Assembly: GCA_964545665.1 (NCBI GenBank)
Contig: CAZJGF010000013.1
Coordinates: 1 to 22,942 of the forward strand
Source: CAZJGF01 sp964545665
Lineage (GTDB): Bacteria; Chloroflexota; Dehalococcoidia; GIF9; AB-539-J10
Reading direction: 5' to 3'
DNA: 22,942 nucleotides
The position numbers and the translations under genes are program-made. Position 1 is the first letter of the stretch; each line of letters opens with the position of its first letter. The notes under the pieces are model-generated. The model was not told where the DNA came from and made no database searches. It was given only the letters and a program-made list of their open reading frames with translations. Below, one piece after another: positions 14,697-22,805 of the stretch.

Positions 14697-15297
14697 GCCA
14701 TGTGTATCGACATCAATCGTCAAGAAGTGAATTTCAAAGAGGGCTCACAAATCCGTCTCGGGTAGTTCATTAAGTTAAGTGTGCTTGGGGAAGCCGGGTT
14801 CGTAGGTAAAGGGGTTTGCTGTTGTGCTACTTGCGATGGCCTCTTTTCCCGGAATAAAGGAGTAGCTGTGATAGGTAGGGGAGACACTGCACTCGCTGGG
14901 GTCATTTATCTGAGCAAGTTCGCTTCTGAGGTTTCAATCATCCATCGCCGTGATGAACTTTGTGCTAGCAAAGTACTGCAAAAAAGCCGGGACAGAACCA
15001 AAAATTGATTTCGTTTGGAACGCCGTGGTAGATAGAATAGAAGGCGAGAGAATAGTGCGTCAGCTCAGGCTGAGAAACATAAAGGATGGTATAATGTCAT
15101 TACTGTGAGCAGATGGCCTTTTTATCGCCGTTGGTGTGGAGGTTGCGACTGGTTATTTGCCTGGGATTTTGCCTTTGGACGAAAAAGGATGCATAATCAC
15201 CAATGAAGTAATGGAAACAGGGATACCTGGAATATTAGCTGGCGGAGATTGCGCCACTGCTGCTCTATCAGTGAGGAGGTTTGTTAGTTCGCTATGA
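14697..15297 (+). pseudogene. trxB: Decayed thioredoxin reductase
   Basis: The frame from 14697 reads IDINRQEVNFKEGSQIRLG, stops at TAG 14763-14765, and goes on with LGEAGFVGKGVCCCATCDG (redox CATC motif), VAVIGRGDTAL (NADPH-binding GxGxxA), and FASEVSIIHRRDEL. A frameshift near 14980 leads to PKIDFVWNAVVDRIEG, an in-frame TGA at 15106-15108, then ADGLFIAVG, LPLDEKGCIIT and GIPGILAGGDCATAAL. The N-terminal FAD-binding part (about 100 residues) and the final helices are lost. The last frame ends at a TGA overlapping the rplI ATG (15294). It is clearly non-functional. The 189 bases between 14508 and 14696 hold the yceD promoter and nothing else recognised. Confidence 0.88.
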
Positions 15298-15746
15298 AGG
15301 TAATTTTTCTAGAGGATGTTTCTGGGAAAGCACAAGCGGGAGAGATAAAGGAGGTAGCTAAAGGCTATGCCAAGAATTTCCTTTTACCTCAAGGTTTGGC
15401 TCTGGCGGCTACTCCTACAGCTCTGAAACAAGCGGAATCAAGGCTTCAAAAAGGGAAGACTCAGGAAGGTCTGGATCAAGCTAAGCTGGCTGAGTTAGCC
15501 GGTCTTATTGAAGGGAAAGAAATTCATTTTGAGGCTCGCGTAGGTACCGGTGACCGTCTATTTGGCTCCATCACCGCTGCCGATATAGCCGAGGAGTTAA
15601 GTCAGGCCACAGGTTTCTCTCTTGATAAGAGAAAGATAGACATAGATAAGCCGTTACGCCAAGCAGGCAGTCATGAAGTAATTGTCAAATTAGCTAAGGA
15701 CTTAGAGCCGCGAGTCACAGTGATTGTCAAGCCAGAGAAGGATTAA
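15294..15746 (+). CDS. rplI: 50S ribosomal protein L9
   Basis: Large-subunit ribosomal protein (150 aa) that binds 23S rRNA near the L1 stalk base. N-terminal domain MKVIFLEDVSGKAQAGEIKEV, then GYAKNFLLPQGLA, both diagnostic; a long helix (about 42-75), and a C-terminal domain with FGSITAADIAEEL and KRKIDIDKPLRQAG. The ATG cannot be moved upstream, since a TAG lies three codons before it. GAGGAGGT at 15273-15280 is 13 bases upstream, a long spacing. It starts the replication operon; dnaB begins 2 bases after its stop. Confidence 0.96.
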   Translation: MKVIFLEDVSGKAQAGEIKEVAKGYAKNFLLPQGLALAATPTALKQAESRLQKGKTQEGLDQAKLAELAGLIEGKEIHFEARVGTGDRLFGSITAADIAEELSQATGFSLDKRKIDIDKPLRQAGSHEVIVKLAKDLEPRVTVIVKPEKD

Positions 15747-15748
15747 TT

Positions 15749-17137
15749 ATGGCACAGGAAAAGTTGCCACCGCATGATATCGAAGCAGAAGAGGCGGTAA
15801 TTGGCTCTTTGCTCATTGACCCTGAGGCTATCTTGAAAGTGGCTACCTTCCTCAAGCCTGAGGATTTTTTTGATGAGACAAATAGGATTATTTACCAGGC
15901 TTGTTTCTCACTTTACCAACGCAGCGGCGAGGTCATCAACCAGATTACTGTGGCTCACGAACTGATGCGCCAGAACAAGCTGGAAGAAATCGGTGGCGCC
16001 GCCTATCTGAGCCATCTAATCTCTATTGTGCCTACATCTCTACATGTCGAGTATTATGCTCAGATAGTATCCAACATGGCTATAATGCGGCGATTAATCT
16101 CTGCCGCGGGACAGATTGCTGCTATTGGCTATGAGGCTGGACCAGATGTCGAAGCCAGCCTGAATAAAGCTGAGGATATCCTTTTCCAGGTGCGAATGAG
16201 GGAAGGGTCACGGGATTTCGTTCCAATCCGCGATGTGCTAAGCCAATACTTTGAGGATGCTGGACCTCCTGCCGCACCGCGGGAAGGCGAGATTCCTCAT
16301 ATCTTGACTGGTTTTGCCGGATTGGATGAGTTACTGGGCGGTTTACAAAAGTCTGACTTAGTCATTCTGGCTGCTAGACCTAGCTTGGGCAAAACTAGCT
16401 TGGCTCTGAACATTGCCAGAAACGCTGCAGTGAACCAAAACGCTTGTGTGGCTCTATTTAGTCTAGAAATGTCGCGAGAGCCAGTGGCTCAGCGCCTTCT
16501 GGCTGGTGAATCAGGGGTAGATTTCAAGCATGTCCGCTTGGGACGTTTTAGTGAGAGTGATGAGGTGAGAATCATGGAAGCCAGTGGCGTCCTATCTGAA
16601 ACAGCAATTTATATTGATGATTCGCCACAGCTTCAGACTATGGACATAAGGAGCAAAGCACGGCGTCTTTATTTTGAGCGTAATATTGACCTGATAATCA
16701 TCGATTATTTGCAGCTGATACAGGGTGAAGGCAGAAAGGAAACCCGTGTCCAGGAGCTGAGTTATATCACGCGTTCGTTAAAGATGCTGGCTAGAGAGCT
16801 GAACGTGCCTGTGCTAGCTGTCTCTCAGCTCAGCCGGGCTGTGGAGTGGCGAGCCTCTCATGTTCCTCAGCTTGCTGACCTGCGTGAAAGCGGCACCATT
16901 GAGCAGGATGCCGACGTTGTCCTTTTTATTTACCGGGATGATTTATATTGCACCGCTGAACAATGGAACAAGGAGCATGATATAGAGAGGGAACCTTATC
17001 CCCGCGGCATCGCTGATATTTTTGTAGCTAAGCATCGCAATGGCCCTTTAGGCCAGGTCAAACTGAGGTTCCTGAGTAGCATCGTCAAATTTGACAAATT
17101 TACGAATGCGGAGGCCGAGCCAATCTTGACCTCTTAG
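15749..17137 (+). CDS. dnaB: Replicative DNA helicase DnaB
   Basis: Hexameric 5'-3' helicase of the replisome. The N-terminal primase-interacting domain is about residues 5-110 (LPPHDIEAEEAVIGSLL), followed by a linker and a RecA-like ATPase from about 180. Walker A is PSLGKTSLAL with Lys215, LFSLEMSREPVAQRLLAGES follows, Walker B is LIIIDYLQLI, and the late motifs are VPVLAVSQLSRAVEWR and DLRESGTIEQDADVV. The 462 aa length is normal and no intein is present. It is followed after 11 bases by a DnaD-domain gene and then an AAA+ loader-like gene, so helicase and probable loading factors are in one operon. Confidence 0.97.
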   Translation: MAQEKLPPHDIEAEEAVIGSLLIDPEAILKVATFLKPEDFFDETNRIIYQACFSLYQRSGEVINQITVAHELMRQNKLEEIGGAAYLSHLISIVPTSLHVEYYAQIVSNMAIMRRLISAAGQIAAIGYEAGPDVEASLNKAEDILFQVRMREGSRDFVPIRDVLSQYFEDAGPPAAPREGEIPHILTGFAGLDELLGGLQKSDLVILAARPSLGKTSLALNIARNAAVNQNACVALFSLEMSREPVAQRLLAGESGVDFKHVRLGRFSESDEVRIMEASGVLSETAIYIDDSPQLQTMDIRSKARRLYFERNIDLIIIDYLQLIQGEGRKETRVQELSYITRSLKMLARELNVPVLAVSQLSRAVEWRASHVPQLADLRESGTIEQDADVVLFIYRDDLYCTAEQWNKEHDIEREPYPRGIADIFVAKHRNGPLGQVKLRFLSSIVKFDKFTNAEAEPILTS

Positions 17138-17148
17138 GGCATAGCAAG

Positions 17149-17835
17149 GTGCAAAACAGGCATTTCCACCGTTTACCGACAAAGACAGAGTGCGACTCTC
17201 TGCTCGATTTACTCTTCACTCAAGTGATGCCTCAAATCCTGGATGTAACCGAGCTCAAAGTGACAATGAGCATCTTTTACCTGCTGAGCCACAAACAGGA
17301 CTATCCCCCCTTCGTCAGGTATGAGGAGTTACTAGCCCAAACTGTTTCAATGCCCGGCATAGATGAGAAGGCGCTTCGTCGTGCCTTGGATTTGGCTGTA
17401 AACCATGGCAGCATTTTGCGCCTCAATCTAAATATAGATGGGGAGTGGGTGGAGGCTTACTTCGCCAACATAGAATCTGACAGAGAAGCCATTAGTAAGA
17501 TTGAACACAGTGGGGTCTCTACCGGGAAAGAAGGGACGGGGCAGGCATTGCAGCGGTCAAATATCTTTGCTCTTTATGAGCAGAACATAGGCATAATAAC
17601 ACCAATGATTGCTGAGGAACTTAAGGAGGCGGAAAAGCTATATCCAGCACAGTGGATAGAAGAAGCCTTAAAGGAAGCGGTTGTGCTGAATAAGCGTAGC
17701 TGGAAATACGTTGCTCGCATTCTGGAGCGCTGGGCTAGCGAGGGCAAGGACAGTGGAGAATATAGACAAGGTGTTAAAAAGGGTAGTCCCGACAAATACA
17801 TCAAAGGCAAATACGGGCACTTGGTCAAAAGGTAG
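17149..17835 (+). CDS. DnaD-domain primosome protein
   Basis: Probable replication-initiation or restart protein that helps load DnaB. The N-terminal part (about 15-105) looks like a winged helix, with TELKVTMSIFYLLSHKQ and KALRRALDLAVNHGSILRL. The C-terminal part (about 138-200) is a DnaD/DnaB_2 domain: NIFALYEQNIGIITPMIAEEL, then WIEEALKEAVVLNKRSWKYV and ILERWASEG, with the family's YxxNIG and late Trp-Tyr positions. A linker rich in Gly and Ser lies between. The length is 228 aa. The GTG start is preceded by AGCAAGG. The last 83 bases overlap the next gene in another frame. The pairing with dnaB recalls DnaD and DnaI in Firmicutes. Confidence 0.85.
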   Translation: MQNRHFHRLPTKTECDSLLDLLFTQVMPQILDVTELKVTMSIFYLLSHKQDYPPFVRYEELLAQTVSMPGIDEKALRRALDLAVNHGSILRLNLNIDGEWVEAYFANIESDREAISKIEHSGVSTGKEGTGQALQRSNIFALYEQNIGIITPMIAEELKEAEKLYPAQWIEEALKEAVVLNKRSWKYVARILERWASEGKDSGEYRQGVKKGSPDKYIKGKYGHLVKR

Positions 17836-19162
17836 AGAAAGTGACTCCCGTCCATCCGACCTCCTATCTGGCGAGGGACATGAGCAGGAGACCTGTCCGA
17901 TATGCAAAGGGGCTGGATTTGTTCACCCTCTTACAGATTCGGGGCAGCCTGATTTCAGCCAAGTGGTGCCCTGTCAGTGCAACAAACGGGTGCTACAAAG
18001 AGAGAAGCTAAGCTACCTGGAGAAGTATAGCAATCTAGGCTCCTTGTCGCGGCTCACCTTTGGCAATTTATCCCCTAAGGGGAGGAGAGGGGATGCCGTT
18101 TCACAGGAGCATTTTGCTCGTGTTTACCAGGCGGCCAGGGATTTTGCTGATAACCCTGATGGCTGGCTCCTGTTTTCAGGCCCTGCTGGTTGTGGCAAAA
18201 CTCACCTCGCGTGTGCAATTGCTAATCACTGCTTGAGCGTAAGGCACCCGGCCTTCTATATTGGGGTCGCCGATTTGCTTGACCACCTCCGCTCTGCTTT
18301 TAGCCCCACGAGCGATATTAACTACGACGAGCTATTCGAGCGAGTGAAGAATACACCACTTCTGGTGCTTGACGACCTGTGTGTAGAAGGCGGCACGCCT
18401 TGGGCGAAGGAAAAACTGGAGCAACTCCTCAACTATCGTTTCAATGCTAGGCTGGCAACTGTGATTACCACTGATATGTCACTGGAAAAAATGGATAAGC
18501 GTTTGCGCGGGCATTTTGAAGATAGTGAATTTTGCCAAATATGTGTAGTGGAACAGAAGTCAGCGCTAGAACATCTGGGTGGCTTACAATTGGAACTACT
18601 GCGAAATATGACTTTTGATAATTTTGATCACAAGCGGCTGGAACTCCCATCAGAGCAACGTCAAAATTTGCAACAAGCTTTTCATCTAGCGGAGGAATTC
18701 GCTCATTCTCCAGAAGGTTGGTTGATATTCCAGGGTGTCAATGGCTGTGGCAAAACCCATCTGGCGGCGGCTATTGCTAACTATCGCTTAGCGCAAGGCC
18801 AAGCGGTTTTCCTTGTGGTTGTCCCCGACCTCCTCGATCATTTGCGCTCCACCTTCAGTCCAGAGAGCAAGATATCGTATGACGAATTTTTTGAGGAGAT
18901 CAAGCAAAGTTCATTACTGATCCTCGATGACTTTGGCGAGCAGTCGGCTACTCCATGGGCTCGAGAAAAGCTGTACCAACTTATTAACTATCGCTATAAT
19001 GCCAGGTTACCAATGGTGGTTACCACTTGTCTTTCCCTGGATGAGATTGAGACACGAATTAGTTCACGGATGGTAGACCCAAGGCTAAGTCTGGTATTTA
19101 ATATCATTGCTCCTGATTATCGTGGCGATGTAGCAGCTAGTCGACGAGTTAAACGCTACTGA
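17753..19162 (+). CDS. Helicase-loader-like ATPase with two tandem DnaC/IstB-type AAA+ domains
   Basis: Likely loader of DnaB, or a regulator of it. A CPIC...CQC cluster at about residues 48-76 (numbering from GTG 17753) resembles the zinc motif of DnaI-like loaders. Two similar ATPase modules follow. Module 1 has Walker A GPAGCGKTH (Lys149), Walker B LLVLDDL and sensor TTD; module 2 has GVNGCGKTH (Lys334), LLILDDF and TTC. Both contain LLDHLRS and FSP and a WA(K/R)EKL...NYR block, so they arose by internal duplication. The Arg-finger segment is RISSRMVDPRL in module 2 but RLRGHFEDSEF in module 1, so the SRM Arg is His. The start is uncertain: TTG at 17711 would overlap dnaD-like by 125 bases; GTG 17753 after GAGGGCAAGG is preferred. 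Normal loaders have one AAA+ domain. Confidence 0.82.
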   Translation: MENIDKVLKRVVPTNTSKANTGTWSKGRESDSRPSDLLSGEGHEQETCPICKGAGFVHPLTDSGQPDFSQVVPCQCNKRVLQREKLSYLEKYSNLGSLSRLTFGNLSPKGRRGDAVSQEHFARVYQAARDFADNPDGWLLFSGPAGCGKTHLACAIANHCLSVRHPAFYIGVADLLDHLRSAFSPTSDINYDELFERVKNTPLLVLDDLCVEGGTPWAKEKLEQLLNYRFNARLATVITTDMSLEKMDKRLRGHFEDSEFCQICVVEQKSALEHLGGLQLELLRNMTFDNFDHKRLELPSEQRQNLQQAFHLAEEFAHSPEGWLIFQGVNGCGKTHLAAAIANYRLAQGQAVFLVVVPDLLDHLRSTFSPESKISYDEFFEEIKQSSLLILDDFGEQSATPWAREKLYQLINYRYNARLPMVVTTCLSLDEIETRISSRMVDPRLSLVFNIIAPDYRGDVAASRRVKRY

Positions 19163-19226
19163 TCGATGTTAGCTAATAACCCTGACAACACGGTTACATA
19201 TTGGTGTGCTTTACCTCGGGGCGTTA

Positions 19227-19255
19227 TTGTAATTGGTAAATATGGCTGCTAAAAT
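19227..19255 (+). promoter_or_regulatory. Sigma70-type promoter for the HNH gene
   Basis: TTGTAA (19227-19232, 4/6) and TAAAAT (19250-19255, 5/6) are spaced by exactly 17 bases. Transcription would start near 19262, about 18 bases before the ATG at 19280. The short leader has no clear Shine-Dalgarno sequence, so the transcript may be nearly leaderless. Confidence 0.55.
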
Positions 19256-19279
19256 AGGCTAGCATTAACACAGAGTTCG

Positions 19280-19786
19280 ATGATGTTAGATTCTCCAGTT
19301 TTAGTTCTCAATCAGAGCTACGAGCCCCTTAACTTATGTCGCGTACGCCGGGCTGTAGTCCTGGTTTTTGGTGGCAAGGCCGAAGTGCTGGAGAATAGCA
19401 GAGGAGAGGTTCATTCTGTTACACAGGTTTTCTCCATCCCCTCAGTAATCCGCCTAGTCTATATGGTTAAGCGTCCGCATCACCAGAGAAAGTTGACTAA
19501 GCTGGAGGTGTTTAATCGTGACCACTACACTTGTCAGTATTGTGGCCGCCAAACAAGGGAACTCACGCTAGACCATGTTATTCCTAGGGGGCGTGGGGGG
19601 GAACATAGTTGGGATAACGTGGTTGGTGCTTGCAAAGTTTGTAATTGTCGTAAAGGTGGGCGTACCCCAGCGGAAGCGGGGATGAATTTGATTCACCAGC
19701 CACGCCCTCCTCGCAATGATGGTTTTTGTATTCCTTATCATCACCGCAGTACTTATACTGAGTGGGAGAAATACTTGCCTGGATGA
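19280..19786 (+). CDS. HNH endonuclease domain protein
   Basis: Stand-alone HNH protein (168 aa) of the type conserved as a single housekeeping gene in several Gram-positive and Chloroflexota-like genomes; its role is not established. The N-terminal part, PVLVLNQSYEPLNLCRVRRA and VLVFGGKAEVLE, is characteristic of this subgroup. The nuclease core has a CQYCG knuckle near residue 93, then LDHVIPRGRGG with the catalytic His, the NVVGACKVCN segment and a second CxxC (CKVC). Two consecutive ATGs (19280, 19283) could start it. It converges on ricT with only 13 bases between stop codons, too short for a private terminator. Confidence 0.88.
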   Translation: MMLDSPVLVLNQSYEPLNLCRVRRAVVLVFGGKAEVLENSRGEVHSVTQVFSIPSVIRLVYMVKRPHHQRKLTKLEVFNRDHYTCQYCGRQTRELTLDHVIPRGRGGEHSWDNVVGACKVCNCRKGGRTPAEAGMNLIHQPRPPRNDGFCIPYHHRSTYTEWEKYLPG

Positions 19787-19799
19787 CTGAAACTCGACC

Positions 19800-20381
19800 C
19801 TATGGTGGATTTTTGGATAGTTGGTCAACAGGCAATTCCTTAACAGAGTCATCACGTTCTACTGTCACGGTTTCTTTTAAAGGATTCACGCTGACTACTT
19901 TAGCTTTGCCAAAGCGTGTTGACACCTCTTGGCCCACTTGGGGCATTTTCTCCTTTAAGGTCGCATATTGTTCATTTTCATAGCTTAGGCAGCAGAGGAG
20001 CCGTCCACAGATGCCTGATATCTTCATAGGGTTTAGGGCTAAATCCTGTTGCTTAGCCATTCTTATCGAGGCAGGGGCAAACTCTTTGAGGAAACCCTGG
20101 CAACATAGTGGATAACCACACTTGCCTATGGTGCCCACCAATTTCCCTTCGTCCCTTGGCCCCACCTGTCTTAACTCCACCCGTGTTTTGAGACTATGGC
20201 TTAATTCTCGGACCAACTTCCGGAAGTCAACCCTTTCTTGAGCTTTAAAGAATATAGTCAGGTGACTGCCATCCAGTTTGTAGTGAGCCGATAGGGGCTT
20301 CATTTTTAGACCAAGTTTAGCTACCTTTTCCTTGCACTTGGCCAGAGCCTCTTCTTCTTTGTCACGCTGTGTATCTTCCAT
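19800..20381 (-). CDS. ricT: PSP1/RicT-family protein, short N-terminus
   Basis: RicT (YaaT, PSP1 C-terminal domain) forms an Fe-S-containing complex with RicA and RicF in Bacillus that affects RNase Y-dependent mRNA processing. Seen here are ALAKCKEKVAKLGLKMK, GSHLTIFFKAQERVDFRKLV, TRVELRQVGPRDE, GTIGKCGYPLCC and NPMKISGICGRLLCC, with cysteines at 88, 93, 94, 125, 130 and 131. The C-terminal GQEVSTRFGKAKVVSVN is a small beta domain. The protein has 193 aa. The usual 70-80 residues before KEEEA are absent, because the holB stop codon lies 9 codons upstream in the same frame. It may be a natural short form or the result of a deletion. Confidence 0.85.
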   Translation of the reverse strand: MEDTQRDKEEEALAKCKEKVAKLGLKMKPLSAHYKLDGSHLTIFFKAQERVDFRKLVRELSHSLKTRVELRQVGPRDEGKLVGTIGKCGYPLCCQGFLKEFAPASIRMAKQQDLALNPMKISGICGRLLCCLSYENEQYATLKEKMPQVGQEVSTRFGKAKVVSVNPLKETVTVERDDSVKELPVDQLSKNPP

Positions 20382-20405
20382 CGCAGTTTGCCACCAGCCG
20401 ATTCT

Positions 20406-21470
20406 TTAGTCTGGCTGAGCACCCAGACTGGCAGAAAAATATCCAATTTTTCCGGGCAAATTAAGCATCAATGATTCAAATGCCAAGCGAGCGCTAACGT
20501 TTCTGCTAATGGCGTCCTTCGTTAAGCACAGGATAGTAATAAGATCTTTAATCTTGCTGAGACTTAGCCTCTTTGCCTGTCTTCGCAGAGCTACTTCATA
20601 ATCTATGTTGATGATAGCCTCCTTGCAGCTACCTTTGATAAGCATCAAGTCACGCCACCAGCTGAGCCAAACTTCCATCGTCTCCATTACCGCTCTCCGG
20701 TCCTGGCCAAATTGAGTGGCAAGGTCTCTGGCGTAAGCAAAGCGTTCCTCCAAGCTGCCGGCCAGTAAAGAAGTCAACTGTCCGATTTTTTGAGAACGCT
20801 GGTGGAGCAGGCTATCATCTGCCAAGGCAGATAGCGCCCAGCCAAGACAGCCATGACATAGTCGGGCTAGAAGTCTTGCTTTGTCAGGTTCAACCCGATA
20901 ACAATCAGTGAGCATTCCTTGTATTTGCCCCAGGGGTATAGGACTCAATGCCAACCGCTGACATCGAGAAATAACCGTGGGCAGGAGATGAGATTCCTCA
21001 ACAGCCAACAGGAGCCAGACCACATTAGGTGGCGGCTCCTCCAGTATCTTGAGTAAGCGGTTAGCCGCTTCAGTGGACATATAGTCGGCATCCTCAATGA
21101 TGAATATTTTATATCTACCTTCATACGGTGGCAAGTGAGCTAAGTGCTGCAGCTCTCCTATATCATCCCTGCCAATCTCCACTTTGTGATTTGGCTCCCG
21201 TGCATCATCCATGCCGGTCTCCGTTCTGGAGCCCAAACTTAAGGTGATAACGTCTGCGTGCTTACCCTCAAGGGTCAGGCGGCAGGAACGGCATTGGCCA
21301 CAGGGTGGTTGGGGGGCATCACAATTTAGAGCCTGGGCCAAATTAAGAGCCACGGTTCCTTTGCCTACATGACGTGGCCCTACTAAAAGATAACTATGGG
21401 CTATGTTGTGCTCCTTCAAGCTGCGATCCAGCAAGGCCAAAATTCTGTCTTGTCCTCTCACTTGCCACAT
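20406..21470 (-). CDS. holB: DNA polymerase III delta' subunit
   Basis: Clamp-loader subunit of the replicative polymerase. The N-terminal AAA+ module has a P-loop-like GPRHVGKGT (31-39) in which the residue after the Lys is Gly rather than Ser/Thr, so ATP binding may be weak, as in many delta' proteins. A zinc cluster with Cys50, 57, 60 and 63 follows. Typical blocks are KIFIIEDADYMSTEAANRLL, KILEEPPPNVVWLLLA and the SRC motif (168-170). The C-terminal helical collar is about 210-335. The 354 aa length is normal. The ATG directly follows the lysA stop with no gap, and ricT lies 24 bases downstream. Confidence 0.92.
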   Translation of the reverse strand: MWQVRGQDRILALLDRSLKEHNIAHSYLLVGPRHVGKGTVALNLAQALNCDAPQPPCGQCRSCRLTLEGKHADVITLSLGSRTETGMDDAREPNHKVEIGRDDIGELQHLAHLPPYEGRYKIFIIEDADYMSTEAANRLLKILEEPPPNVVWLLLAVEESHLLPTVISRCQRLALSPIPLGQIQGMLTDCYRVEPDKARLLARLCHGCLGWALSALADDSLLHQRSQKIGQLTSLLAGSLEERFAYARDLATQFGQDRRAVMETMEVWLSWWRDLMLIKGSCKEAIINIDYEVALRRQAKRLSLSKIKDLITILCLTKDAISRNVSARLAFESLMLNLPGKIGYFSASLGAQPD

Positions 21471-22805
21471 TTAGATTACGTCCAATCTCATCAAATCTTG
21501 GTAGCTTTCCCTACGCCGGGTAAGGCGCGCTTTGCCATTATCTATCATGACTATAGCTGGCCTGGGCAAGGCATTGTAGTTGCTACTCATGGGAATAGAA
21601 TAAGCCCCACACACTGGCATGGCAATAATATCGCCGGGACAAACTGGAGCTAGATTAACATCTGTTGCCAAGAGGTCTCCCGATTCGCAGAGTTTGCCGG
21701 CAATAGTAACTGGATTCTCTTCGGCCTCTGACGCTTTGTTAGCTACTAAAGCTTCATATCTGGCGCCATAGAGAGCTGGGCGGATATTGTCGCTCATGCC
21801 ACCATCTACACAGACATAATTTCTTACCCCGGGTATCTCCTTTATTGCTCCTGCAGTATATAGTGCGACTCCAGCTTGCCCGACAATTGCCCTGCCTGGC
21901 TCAATGACGAGTTGAGGATGGGCTAGCTCTAGAAGTGAGATGAGGCTGTTCAATTTGTCGGTTATGGCCTTAGCATAGTCAGCTAGTGGGAGCGCTTCAT
22001 GTTCTACGGTGTATTGGGCAGCGAAGCCGCCACCAACGCTAAGCTCACTGAGTTGAAAGCCAAATTTCTCTTTCATTTCCCGGGCAAAGCGCAGAACAAG
22101 CTCCACAGCCAACTCATAGGGCGCTGTTTCAAATATAAGAGAGCCGAGGTGAAAATGAAGCCCCAGAAGGTTCAAATTAGCGGCTGACATAGCCTGTTTT
22201 ACTGCCTGTTCAGCTTGTCCTGTAGCTAAGGGAAAACCAAATTTGCTGTCCACGGTTCCCGTAGTGACATATTGATGGGTGTGGGGGTCAACTCCCGGTG
22301 TGATGCGAATGAGGATATCCTGACTGGTCTTTCTTTCCGTAGCCAGCCTGCTAAGCAGCTCAAGCTCATAGAAGTTATCCACCACAACTCGGCCGATACC
22401 CCAGTTTAGAGCTAGCTTCAACTCTTCTGGCGTCTTGTTATTTCCATGAAAATGGATTTTGGCTAGCGGGAACTCTACAGAATGGGCAATGCTAAGCTCT
22501 CCCCCAGAGACGACATCAAGCCCCAGGTTTTCCTGGTTGAGGATAAGAGCTAGAGCTCGGTTCAAGAAGGCTTTAGAGGCGTAGCTAACCAAGGTATCAG
22601 GATAACGTTTGGAGAACTCACTCTTAAATTCACGGCACTTATGTCGAATAGTGAACTCGTCAAGAAGGTAAAGCGGCGTTCCGTATTCCTGAACTAAGTC
22701 AACAACATCGCAGCCACCAACACAAATATGGCCTTGGTGGTTTACCTCGGCTGTTAGTGGGAAAAGGGAAAGCTTAGGCGCACTGCTTATATTCAATTTA
22801 GACAT
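21471..22805 (-). CDS. lysA: Diaminopimelate decarboxylase
   Basis: PLP enzyme of the last step of lysine synthesis (meso-diaminopimelate to L-lysine), fold type III. PLP-binding Lys78 lies in SYASKAF. HFHLGS near 217-222 and GGGFAAQY near 258-265 contact the phosphate. EPGRAIVG at 302-309 and Cys373 in CESGD are typical of the active site at the dimer interface. The C-terminal sheet domain ends with GAYSIPMSSNYN and RRRESYQDLM. The 444 aa length is normal. The upstream 137 bases to the window edge hold no clear gene; an ORF of about 30 codons there is not supported. Confidence 0.95.
   Translation of the reverse strand: MSKLNISSAPKLSLFPLTAEVNHQGHICVGGCDVVDLVQEYGTPLYLLDEFTIRHKCREFKSEFSKRYPDTLVSYASKAFLNRALALILNQENLGLDVVSGGELSIAHSVEFPLAKIHFHGNNKTPEELKLALNWGIGRVVVDNFYELELLSRLATERKTSQDILIRITPGVDPHTHQYVTTGTVDSKFGFPLATGQAEQAVKQAMSAANLNLLGLHFHLGSLIFETAPYELAVELVLRFAREMKEKFGFQLSELSVGGGFAAQYTVEHEALPLADYAKAITDKLNSLISLLELAHPQLVIEPGRAIVGQAGVALYTAGAIKEIPGVRNYVCVDGGMSDNIRPALYGARYEALVANKASEAEENPVTIAGKLCESGDLLATDVNLAPVCPGDIIAMPVCGAYSIPMSSNYNALPRPAIVMIDNGKARLTRRRESYQDLMRLDVI

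Noticed and set aside
19787..19799. Possible bidirectional terminator between the HNH gene and ricT.
   Set aside because: The gap is only 13 bases with no hairpin.
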